Shown here one piece after another: positions 56,602 through 64,000 of a stretch of DNA of 64,000 nucleotides (within the stretch, counting starts at the first letter, position 1; each line of letters starts with the position of its first letter). The notes beneath the pieces are model-generated. The model was not told where the DNA came from, made no database searches, and worked only from the letters and a program-made list of their open reading frames with translations. The position numbers were made by a program, and so were the translations under genes. The DNA is from an uncultured SAR86 cluster bacterium (lineage in GTDB: Bacteria > Pseudomonadota > Gammaproteobacteria > Magnimaribacterales > D2472). Location of the stretch: positions 57,821 to 121,820 of the forward strand of contig CABYNW010000003.1 in the NCBI GenBank assembly GCA_902520495.1. The letters are read 5' to 3'.

Positions 56602-57588
56602 ATGAATTTTTTTAGAAAAGATCCCCAACAAGATAAATATTTTGTTGAAATTAGAAACAGCCTTGAATTAGCTTATTGGGTAGCAAGTGATTCAGACAAT
56701 TTTATAGAATTCTTTCCAGAACTTTTAGATAGAAATAATTTGAGCATTATTATTGATAATTCAGAACAATTAAAAAAACTTTTAAATGTTTCAAAAGATA
56801 GAATTAGACTTCAACTAACTGGAGACCATAAAGAGTGCGCTCTTCTTTTGGAAGATTATATTCAATCAATGATAAAAGAACTTGATATTAAACAAAGCAA
56901 TCAAAGAAAAAATGAAAGTGAAGATATTAAATATACAAGGATACTTGATATCGATTCCAATTTTAGAAAAAATTATTTTAAATATATGTTGCGTGATGTT
57001 GAATACTATCGATTAGAGTCATATTCTAAATTATCTTCGGCATTAAAAGAAATATTGGCCTATGGGTCTTGTTTAGATGATGATTTGGAATCAGATTTTG
57101 CTGATAAGAAACGGAATAAAATTCTAAAATATCTTTCGGAGGCTGAGCGCTTGATACTGCGCAGCAATCGTCAGTTGAACATTAACAGGCGAACTAAGAG
57201 CATTGCCAAGATATCTCAAGCTGGAGAGTATGTTGTAAAAGACTTAAACCATACACATAAATGGAAAAGTTCTAGAGCTGGTGATCCCACTATTGCTTTT
57301 GGTTCTGGGTATTTTTCTGAAGAATATCATCGATTACAGACCGAATATAATTTGATATGGCAAGGCGTCATACAGGTTCAAAAAGAAACTTTTACACAAA
57401 TTAATGATCTAGATATTGACGAATTAAATTTTTTAGATTTCCAAGGAAAACAGTATTACAGCAAATTAAACGAAGTAGGATTTAAAATTAATGAGTTTAT
57501 TTTAAATGGTATGAATGCATATTTACCCAAGTTTGAATTGCTTTCATCTAAGACAATAAAAAATCATCTTCAATTTCTAAACGTTTAA
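56602..57588 (+). CDS. Hypothetical protein, 328 aa, in the ECF operon
   Basis: No family is recognised. The sequence is soluble and helix-rich with a basic middle (KYLSEAERLILRSNRQLNINRRTKS) and several aromatic-rich stretches; no signal peptide, membrane helix or Walker motif is visible. It follows the DUF4258-like gene by 2 bp and precedes tRNA-Asn. The operon position is the only functional clue. Confidence 0.55.
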   Translation: MNFFRKDPQQDKYFVEIRNSLELAYWVASDSDNFIEFFPELLDRNNLSIIIDNSEQLKKLLNVSKDRIRLQLTGDHKECALLLEDYIQSMIKELDIKQSNQRKNESEDIKYTRILDIDSNFRKNYFKYMLRDVEYYRLESYSKLSSALKEILAYGSCLDDDLESDFADKKRNKILKYLSEAERLILRSNRQLNINRRTKSIAKISQAGEYVVKDLNHTHKWKSSRAGDPTIAFGSGYFSEEYHRLQTEYNLIWQGVIQVQKETFTQINDLDIDELNFLDFQGKQYYSKLNEVGFKINEFILNGMNAYLPKFELLSSKTIKNHLQFLNV

Positions 57589-57662
57589 AATAATATTAAC
57601 AAGATAAATATTTTCTAATTTAGAAATTGTTTGAGTTAATATAGCTGTTGATTTATAAATAA

Positions 57663-57737
57663 TGGCTCCTCAGGTTGGGATCGAACCAACGACCAATTGA
57701 TTAACAGTCAACTGCTCTACCGCTGAGCTACTGAGGA
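57663..57737 (-). tRNA. tRNA-Asn (GUU)
   Basis: On the minus strand the 75-nt gene reads TCCTCAGTAGCTCAG at the 5' end and ends CTGAGGAGCCA, so the acceptor stem pairs perfectly and CCA is encoded. The D-loop (AGCTCAGCGG), the anticodon loop CTGTTAA with anticodon GTT, and the TTCGATC T-loop all fit. GUU decodes asparagine codons. Confidence 0.95.
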
Positions 57738-57782
57738 ACGCTAATAGCTGAGCATTATAATTAATTTTTAATGAATAAGTAA

Positions 57783-58187
57783 ATGAGAACAACAACAATA
57801 ATATTGACATTTATATTTTCAATTTTTATTCTCTCGTCATGCGCAATGGTTGGGAGTTCAGTAGCATCAGCTTCAACTGGTACTTCAATTGATTTTGGTT
57901 TAACAAAAGCTAAAAATACAATGCTCTATAATCCTGAAAAACTTCCACCTCATGACAATGAAGCATGGAAGCAATTCTTAAATCTTACATGTGATGAACT
58001 TAGACCTCTACTGAATGAAAGATCTCAAATTCTTAATAACAAAGAGTTTAAAGTAAAGTTTAATGCCAAAGATGAAAACATAGTTGAATACGCTGTTGCT
58101 ATGAGGGAATATTCAGATGTAAGGCTAGCTGCTCAGCAAAATTGCGAAGTTTGGGGAAGGGCTGGTGTCTTTGAAAAAGATGAATGA
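57783..58187 (+). CDS. Putative lipoprotein upstream of uvrB
   Basis: The 134-aa protein has a lipoprotein signal (ILSSCAMVG, lipidated Cys about residue 20), then a short soluble domain with [15 protein letters not shown] and a later Cys in NCEVWGRAG. No family is recognised. Its stop overlaps the uvrB start by 8 bp (ATGAATGA), so the two may be cotranscribed, which is unusual for a lipoprotein and a repair gene. Confidence 0.65.
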   Translation: MRTTTIILTFIFSIFILSSCAMVGSSVASASTGTSIDFGLTKAKNTMLYNPEKLPPHDNEAWKQFLNLTCDELRPLLNERSQILNNKEFKVKFNAKDENIVEYAVAMREYSDVRLAAQQNCEVWGRAGVFEKDE

Positions 58188-60201
58188 ACAAAATCACAAA
58201 GAGCTAAAAGTCGTAAGTGATTTTGAACCAGCAGGTTCTCAACCAGATGCAATCAATAATTTAGTTTCAGGTCTTCAAGATGGCTTGCTTCACCAAACTC
58301 TTTTAGGTGTAACAGGCTCAGGTAAGACATACACAATGGCAAAGGTGATTGAGGAAACTCAAAGACCTGCAATAATTATGGCACACAACAAAACCCTTGC
58401 TGCTCAACTATATGGTGAGTTTAGAGATTTCTTTCCAAATAACTCAGTTGAGTATTTTGTTTCTTACTATGATTACTATCAGCCTGAAGCATATGTACCA
58501 ACTTCAGATACATATATAGCGAAAGATGCATCTATCAATGAACATATAGAACAAATGCGCTTATCAGCAACAAAAGCCTTGATTGAAAGAAAAGATACTA
58601 TTGTTGTTGCAACTGTATCCTCTATTTATGGGCTTGGAGCACCTGAATCGTATCTAAAAATGGTAGTACACTTAGATAGGGGAGATACTGTTTCACAGCG
58701 CGATTTAGTATTAAGGCTATCAGCACTTCAATATACAAGAAATGATCTAGATTTTAGAAGAGCAACTTTTAGGGTTAGAGGAGATACTGTTGATGTTTAT
58801 CCTGCAGATTCTGATAAGGAGGCACTGAGAATTGAATTCTTTGGAGACGAAATAGAAAGATTGTCGTGGTTTGATCCTTTAACAGGAGTTGTAATAAATG
58901 AGATTCCAAGAGCCACAATATTCCCCAAAACACACTATGTTACACCCAAAGAAACTGTTACAAATTGCATTCCAGATATTAAAGATGAACTCAAGAGTCG
59001 ATTAGAGTTTCTAAAAGAGAATAATAAGCTTGTAGAAGCTCAAAGGCTTCAAGAGAGAACTAATTATGATATAGAAATGATGAGAGAACTTGGTTATTGT
59101 CAAGGTATTGAAAATTACTCCAGATATCTTAGTGGAAGAAATCCTGGAGAGTCCCCACCATGCTTATTTGACTACATACCAAAAGATGCCATTGTATTTA
59201 TAGACGAATCTCATGTATCTGTTCCACAAATTGGAGCAATGTATAAAGGAGATAGGTCAAGAAAAGAAACTCTTGTTGAATATGGTTTTAGATTGCCATC
59301 AGCATTAGATAATAGACCATTAAAGTTTGAAGAATGGGAGATGCTTGCCCCACAAAGAATATACGTATCAGCCACACCAAGTAAATATGAAAAGGAGCAT
59401 CAAGATAATCTTGTTGAATTAATCATAAGACCTACTGGTCTAACAGACCCGGATGTTGAAATTAGACCTGCACATACTCAAATAGATGATGTAATAGGTG
59501 AATGCAATGAAAGAGTTGCTATGAAAGAGAGAGTTCTTATTACTACTTTAACCAAAAGGATGGCAGAAGATTTAACGGATTATCTAAATGAAAATAATAT
59601 ATCAGCTAGGTACATGCATTCAGATATTGATACCGTTGAAAGAGTAGAAATAATAAGAGATTTAAGACTTGGAAAATTTGATGTTTTGGTTGGTATTAAT
59701 CTATTGAGAGAGGGTTTAGATATACCTGAAGTAACCTTAGTTGCAATTCTTGATGCAGATAAAGAGGGTTTTCTTAGATCCGATACTACTTTAATTCAAA
59801 CCATAGGAAGAGCTGCAAGAAATCTTAGAGGTAAAGCAATTCTCTATGCAGACAAGATTACAGGTTCAATGCAAAGAGCCATTGATGAGACTGATAGGAG
59901 AAGATTAATTCAAGAAGAATTTAATACTAAAAATAAAATTACTCCTAAATCTATTTCAACTAAAGTCAAAGATATTATGGAAGGCGCGAGAGTAATCAAA
60001 GGGAGCACAAAAAAGAAGAAAGAGGATATTGAAAAAATTGTACCGTTTAAGATTTTAGATGATACTGTTGATAATTTATCAGAGACGCTTCAAAAACTTG
60101 AAGATGAAATGTTTGCACTAGCAAAAAAGATGGAGTTCGAAAAAGCAGCTATTTGTAGAGATAAGATTAAGTCTCTCAAAAGAAAGTTAATTGATCTTTA
60201 G
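58180..60201 (+). CDS. uvrB: Excinuclease ABC subunit B
   Basis: The UvrB damage-verification helicase of nucleotide excision repair has 673 aa from ATG 58180; a GTG five codons earlier is possible but less likely. Walker A is in [14 protein letters not shown], the beta-hairpin region is [12 protein letters not shown], the DEAD-like box is FIDESHVS, and motif VI is TIGRAARN. The C-terminal UVR motif ([19 protein letters not shown]) is present. No LexA box is visible upstream, unlike in E. coli. Confidence 0.97.
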   Translation: MNEQNHKELKVVSDFEPAGSQPDAINNLVSGLQDGLLHQTLLGVTGSGKTYTMAKVIEETQRPAIIMAHNKTLAAQLYGEFRDFFPNNSVEYFVSYYDYYQPEAYVPTSDTYIAKDASINEHIEQMRLSATKALIERKDTIVVATVSSIYGLGAPESYLKMVVHLDRGDTVSQRDLVLRLSALQYTRNDLDFRRATFRVRGDTVDVYPADSDKEALRIEFFGDEIERLSWFDPLTGVVINEIPRATIFPKTHYVTPKETVTNCIPDIKDELKSRLEFLKENNKLVEAQRLQERTNYDIEMMRELGYCQGIENYSRYLSGRNPGESPPCLFDYIPKDAIVFIDESHVSVPQIGAMYKGDRSRKETLVEYGFRLPSALDNRPLKFEEWEMLAPQRIYVSATPSKYEKEHQDNLVELIIRPTGLTDPDVEIRPAHTQIDDVIGECNERVAMKERVLITTLTKRMAEDLTDYLNENNISARYMHSDIDTVERVEIIRDLRLGKFDVLVGINLLREGLDIPEVTLVAILDADKEGFLRSDTTLIQTIGRAARNLRGKAILYADKITGSMQRAIDETDRRRLIQEEFNTKNKITPKSISTKVKDIMEGARVIKGSTKKKKEDIEKIVPFKILDDTVDNLSETLQKLEDEMFALAKKMEFEKAAICRDKIKSLKRKLIDL

Positions 60202-60889
60202 GTGGTGTGCATGAGTGAGCACTTAACAAACGATAATAATCTTTTACTCTATCAACATAATCTATAGCTTGCTGAGCTCTTGTGTATGAGACTTGATCTG
60301 TTAAATTTAGTTCAGAACCTTTCATAGTTTTTAATTTATTTTGAATTTGAGTCCAAGTTACTTGCTCAATATCCTTATTAATTTGATTAGCAATATTAAG
60401 AATATTTGTAGGACCCAAATTATAACTTGCTAAAGTAATTGATAATTTATCAGCTTGAGTTGGACCAATTTTATTTTTTTCTTGCAAGATTGCAAAATAT
60501 TTTGCACCACCTTTTATATTTTGATCCGGATTTAATCTTTTTTCGACACCAACCATTGCAGCTGTTTCAAGGGTTACCATCATCATACCCCTAACACCCA
60601 TATTAGATTTAGCCCTAGGGTCCCATTGAGACTCTTGGAACGAAATTGCTGCAAGTAGATTTTTTTCTATGTTTGTCTCTTCAGAAGCCTCTTGAAACAT
60701 AACATCAAATTGAGGATATCTATTTTTTAATAGATCTTTAAATTTATTCTTTTCAAAATTATTAAGAGAAGACCTTAGGTAGGTTTCATCTAAAACATTT
60801 CCACAGTTAATTTTTTTAAAAGATTGGTCACAGGAAACCACAACTAACAACGTTAGTGAAAATAAAAAAAATCTAAAGATATTCCCCAT
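60176..60889 (-). CDS. MltF-like lytic transglycosylase (short form)
   Basis: The 237-aa lipoprotein (lipobox VVVSC, about residue 20) has an SLT domain with catalytic Glu in [23 protein letters not shown] and [10 protein letters not shown], which match the C-terminal domain of MltF. The N-terminal solute-binding (SBP3) domain of MltF is absent. In E. coli mltF neighbours purL, supporting orthology of the catalytic part. It overlaps uvrB (convergent) by 26 bp and its start overlaps the purL end by 37 bp. No ribosome site is visible. Confidence 0.82.
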   Translation of the reverse strand: MGNIFRFFLFSLTLLVVVSCDQSFKKINCGNVLDETYLRSSLNNFEKNKFKDLLKNRYPQFDVMFQEASEETNIEKNLLAAISFQESQWDPRAKSNMGVRGMMMVTLETAAMVGVEKRLNPDQNIKGGAKYFAILQEKNKIGPTQADKLSITLASYNLGPTNILNIANQINKDIEQVTWTQIQNKLKTMKGSELNLTDQVSYTRAQQAIDYVDRVKDYYRLLSAHSCTPPKDQLTFF

Positions 60890-63800
60890 TTTTTATCTAG
60901 CAAATCTTGCATGTGGACATCAATAGCATCGAATCCAGCTATGCTAAATGCTGCAGCCATTTCATTTTGACCATTAACTCCTTGCTCTCTCAATATAGCT
61001 ACTTTTGGGTTCGTTGATTTAATATTTATGTTCTTAATTTGAGATTCATTAAAAGAAACATTGCTCATAAGGCCTGTAAAATTATTATCATCTAACAAAC
61101 TTAACTCGGAGTCAGCAATTTCTTTATTATCTCTTAAGCTCTGAATGGCATGGGATGTTTCTCTCCATACTTTTTCAAGTTGAATTATAGGCTCAGCAAA
61201 TAATTCTTCTTTATCTTTAATAATTTCAAAATTCTCTTCCTGTATACATGCTATTTCTCTTATTATTAAACCTTTTGCGGCTATAGAATCTTTAATCGAT
61301 TTGACATCACCCTTCCCAACTTGAATAACAAAACCTGATTCCTCTGAGAATAAATACTTATTAATGTCATCTATTCCTGACAAATCCACTCTCATTCCTA
61401 CTCTTTTCGTAAAACACATTTCAAGCAGAGATGTGATTAGTCCACCATCTGAAATATCATGAATAGCTAATATATTTTTATTTGAAATCATATTTTGAAT
61501 AGATAAAAACATTGATTTGAAATCATCTATATCATCTATGTCTGGAGTAGTGTTATATTTTGTTTGAGTTACCTCAGAAAATATCGAACCTGCTAGTCTA
61601 TTTTTATCGTTTAGTTTTATAAGCAGTATTGAAGAGTCAATATCTAAACTTAATTCAGGTGTTGCACTTATTGTTACATCGTTAACAGGAGCCATAGCCG
61701 TTACTACTCCTGACAGAGGGCTTGTTACTTGAAATTCTGTATTTGCATCAGACCACTTGGTTTTCATGGATAATGAGTCTTTGCCTACAGGAATAGATAC
61801 TTTTAAATTAATACTCATCTTTGATAATGCTTCTACGCCTTCTCTTAAAGCAATATCTTCTTTATTCTCACCTGAAGCCGCCATCCAGTTTGCTGATACT
61901 TGAACGTTATGTAACCCTTTTATAACAACTCCAGCCATATTTGTTAAAGCTTCTGCAAGTGCCATGCGCATTGAGGCTTTCGGATTAGTAATTGCTAAAG
62001 TTGGTTTTTCTCCAATACTTAAAACTTCTCCTGATGTTGATGTAAATGATCTTAAGCATATAGAGTTATCCGATACAGGTACTTGATAAGGTCCAATAAA
62101 TTGATCTCTTGCAACCATTCCGCCAACACTTCTATCTCCAATCGTTATAAGAAAAGACTTGGATGCCACTGTAGGATGCTGAAGAGTTTTTATAATAGAT
62201 GATTTAAGGTCAAAATCCTCTGAATTATCTTCAGTGATTTCATCATTCTTTTTGCAAGTGACTTCCATTTCAGTAATTGGAAGATCACCAAAAAGCATTG
62301 ATAAAGGAACGTCTACTGGATAATTGTTATTTAATTCATCATAAACCTTTACAGATTTTTCTATAGTTGTGATTCCTACAATTGCATATTCACACCTCTC
62401 TCTTCTGCAAATTTCTTCAAAAGCTTCTTTGTTATCCTTATGAATTGCAAGAACGTATCTTTCTTGAGATTCATTTGACCAAATTTCCATTGGGGACATA
62501 GATTTATCTGAATTTGGTATCTTTGATAATTCAATATAAACACCTAATTCAGAATCTTTAGCTAATTCAGGTATTGCATTTGATAGACCGCCTGCTCCAA
62601 CATCGTGAATAAATTCTATATAACTATTTTCTTGTGCTGAGCATTTATTAATGACTTCCTGACATCGTCTTTCCATTTCTGCATTATCTCTTTGAACGGA
62701 TGCAAAATCTAAATCTTCATCACTTTCTCCAGAAGAAACAGAAGATGCCGCCCCTCCCCCAAGACCAATTAGCATAGCTGGACCTCCAAGAACTATAACC
62801 AAGTAATCTTTATCGATTTGAAGTTTGAAATTATTTTTATCTCTTACTTCTCCAATACCTCCTGCTAACATAATTGGTTTGTGATATCCGTATGCTTTGT
62901 TATCAGAAAAATCAGTTTCAAAAGATCTAAAATAACCAAGTGTTGCTGGCCGACCAAACTCATTATTGAAAGCAGCAGCTCCTATTGGAGCTTCGGTCAT
63001 AATTTGTAATGGAGATGCAATACGTGATGGTTTCTTTTCATCTTTCTCCCAACTTCTTAATAAATTAGGAATTCTTAGATTTGAAACATTGAAGCCAACC
63101 AATCCAACTTTTGGTTTTGCACCTCGCCCAGTTGCACCCTCATCTCTAATTTCTCCACCTGAACCTGTAGAAGCTCCAGGATATGGAGAAATCGCCGTTG
63201 GATGATTATGTGTTTCCACTTTAATTGTTGAATTTAGGTCATCCTCAACAAATTCATATTTATTTGATTTATTTAAATGAAGTCTTTCAACTGTTGCCCC
63301 CTCAATAATTGCTGCGTTATCTTTATAGGCAGATATGATTCCATCTGGTGATGCTTTGCTAGTTTCTTTAATTAAATCAAACAAGGTATTGTTTTTTTGG
63401 GAGTTATCTACATTCCATTTGGCATTAAATATTTTATGTCTACAGTGTTCAGAATTTGCTTGTGCAAACATCATAAGTTCAGCGTCAGTTGGATTTCTGT
63501 TTTCTTTTGAAAAAAAATTATATAGATAGTCTATTTCGTCATCACTCATAGCAAAACCAAATGAATTGTTTGCGATTTCAAGCTCTTCTTTTCCTTTATT
63601 TATTAGATCGATGTAATTCAATGGCCGCGCTTCATCTGAAATAAATAGATTTTGGAAATCTTTTGAATCTGAGTATATCGATTGTGTCATTCGATCGTAA
63701 AACATTGAAGTATCTAAATTGGGATAATCAAGATTGCAATCAATCTTAAAACCAAAAAGTCTTTCAACTCTATAGATATTATCAAAGCCTACATTTCTTA

Positions 63801-64000
63801 CGATATCCTCAGTCTTTGATGACCAGGGAGAAATAGTCCCTATTCTTGGGCCAATATAAAATGAAAACTCTTCATCATGTTCGGTTGCAGTTAAGACATC
63901 TTTAATACCATCTAGATTTATAGAATCTGCATCAGCAAGTATTAAATATATTTCGTTAGAATAAATTTCAGTATCTAAATGGTTTAATTTATTGAATTCG
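60853..64000 (-). CDS. purL: Phosphoribosylformylglycinamidine synthase, truncated at both window edge and C-terminus
   Basis: The frame is open to the right edge (5' end missing by only about 25 residues, judged from the E. coli length) and encodes 1048 aa. YIGPRIGTISPWSSKTEDI is the N-terminal domain; SEHCRHKIF, EGATVERL, TGSGGEIRDEGATGRG and DVGAGGLSNAIPELA are the synthetase core. The protein then stops shortly after ILREQGVNGQNEMAAAFSIAG and HMQDLL, where the glutaminase domain should continue with about 240 more residues, including the catalytic Cys and GGFSYGD. It ends with unrelated SLDFFYFH. The missing domain is not found in another frame because mltF follows at once. Ammonia, not glutamine, would be needed if this is real. 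Confidence 0.9.
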   Translation of the reverse strand, partial: EFNKLNHLDTEIYSNEIYLILADADSINLDGIKDVLTATEHDEEFSFYIGPRIGTISPWSSKTEDIVRNVGFDNIYRVERLFGFKIDCNLDYPNLDTSMFYDRMTQSIYSDSKDFQNLFISDEARPLNYIDLINKGKEELEIANNSFGFAMSDDEIDYLYNFFSKENRNPTDAELMMFAQANSEHCRHKIFNAKWNVDNSQKNNTLFDLIKETSKASPDGIISAYKDNAAIIEGATVERLHLNKSNKYEFVEDDLNSTIKVETHNHPTAISPYPGASTGSGGEIRDEGATGRGAKPKVGLVGFNVSNLRIPNLLRSWEKDEKKPSRIASPLQIMTEAPIGAAAFNNEFGRPATLGYFRSFETDFSDNKAYGYHKPIMLAGGIGEVRDKNNFKLQIDKDYLVIVLGGPAMLIGLGGGAASSVSSGESDEDLDFASVQRDNAEMERRCQEVINKCSAQENSYIEFIHDVGAGGLSNAIPELAKDSELGVYIELSKIPNSDKSMSPMEIWSNESQERYVLAIHKDNKEAFEEICRRERCEYAIVGITTIEKSVKVYDELNNNYPVDVPLSMLFGDLPITEMEVTCKKNDEITEDNSEDFDLKSSIIKTLQHPTVASKSFLITIGDRSVGGMVARDQFIGPYQVPVSDNSICLRSFTSTSGEVLSIGEKPTLAITNPKASMRMALAEALTNMAGVVIKGLHNVQVSANWMAASGENKEDIALREGVEALSKMSINLKVSIPVGKDSLSMKTKWSDANTEFQVTSPLSGVVTAMAPVNDVTISATPELSLDIDSSILLIKLNDKNRLAGSIFSEVTQTKYNTTPDIDDIDDFKSMFLSIQNMISNKNILAIHDISDGGLITSLLEMCFTKRVGMRVDLSGIDDINKYLFSEESGFVIQVGKGDVKSIKDSIAAKGLIIREIACIQEENFEIIKDKEELFAEPIIQLEKVWRETSHAIQSLRDNKEIADSELSLLDDNNFTGLMSNVSFNESQIKNINIKSTNPKVAILREQGVNGQNEMAAAFSIAGFDAIDVHMQDLLDKKWGISLDFFYFH

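Noticed and set aside
57588..58179. LexA box expected upstream of uvrB
   Set aside because: No CTG-N10-CAG was found in the intergenic region; uvrB is probably not directly LexA-controlled here.
61665..61690. TGTTACATCGTTAAC in purL as a minus-strand ECF site
   Set aside because: On the minus strand the -10 element is not at the right distance, and the site is inside a gene.

Overview
The window looks like the chromosome of a streamlined, AT-rich marine gammaproteobacterium, most likely SAR86-like. Three things point there: base composition of roughly one third G+C by eye, very short or negative intergenic distances, and gammaproteobacterial gene neighbourhoods (topA-lexA; leuCDB-asd-fimV-truA-trpFBA; SPOR-cvpA-purF; purL-mltF). 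The taxonomic call is inference. There are no insertion sequences, CRISPR arrays or rRNA genes, and one tRNA (Asn-GUU).

Layout. 1-7710: the end of an MsrA/thiol-redox/MsrB fusion, a membrane-anchored GH3 glycosidase, nitronate monooxygenase, RraA, a PlsC-like acyltransferase and two acyl-CoA dehydrogenases. 7830-14997: nadK, rhomboid protease, galU, pyrD, an unknown membrane protein, topA and two small conserved-looking genes. 14994-15672: lexA with its SOS operator. 15673-34995: nineteen same-strand genes, most of them packed end to end (5'-nucleotidase, thrH, queH, prpBCD, aroC, leuCDB, asd, fimV, truA, trpFBA, malonyl-CoA decarboxylase, a SPOR protein, cvpA, purF), running into a convergent acnB. 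37666-42035: a DUF1289 gene, a ferritin-like gene, a Fur-type box, an ECF sigma factor with a membrane partner, and several unknown genes. 42040-46135: an SOS operon (umuD-umuC-orf112) and a Type II-like restriction-modification pair. 46145-49177: lpxH, a lipoprotein cyclophilin, a sulfotransferase and arsC. 49232-55914: a five-gene DNA-processing cassette. 55915-57737: an ECF-promoter-driven pair of unknown genes and tRNA-Asn. 57783-64000: a lipoprotein, uvrB, a short MltF-like transglycosylase and a truncated purL.

Two systems stand out. First, an ECF regulon can be read from the sequence. Three intergenic sites have exactly TGTAACA-N15-CGTTA: one before the sigma gene itself, one before a membrane-protein gene just after its partner, and one 17 kb away before an unknown two-gene operon. 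The sigma partner is a single-pass membrane protein whose C-terminal part resembles the FimV LysM-like domain, so it may sense the cell wall. A strong Fur-like box lies between the sigma gene and the divergent ferritin-like gene. Second, the 49232-55914 cassette encodes a PLD-nuclease/SF2-helicase fusion, a 63-aa protein, a DndD-like SMC/ABC ATPase, a 128-aa protein and a 603-aa protein joining an RNA polymerase alpha-CTD-like domain, a sigma region-4-like helix-turn-helix and a HARE-HTH-like winged helix. No sulfur-modification gene is visible, so this is a candidate anti-phage or DNA-restriction system that is not plain Dnd.

Other notable points: purL ends just before its glutaminase domain and runs straight into mltF; malonyl-CoA decarboxylase sits where accD-folC usually lie; the DNA methyltransferase promoter implies a leaderless mRNA; and TrpA and TrpF both carry Glu where an active-site Asp is expected.
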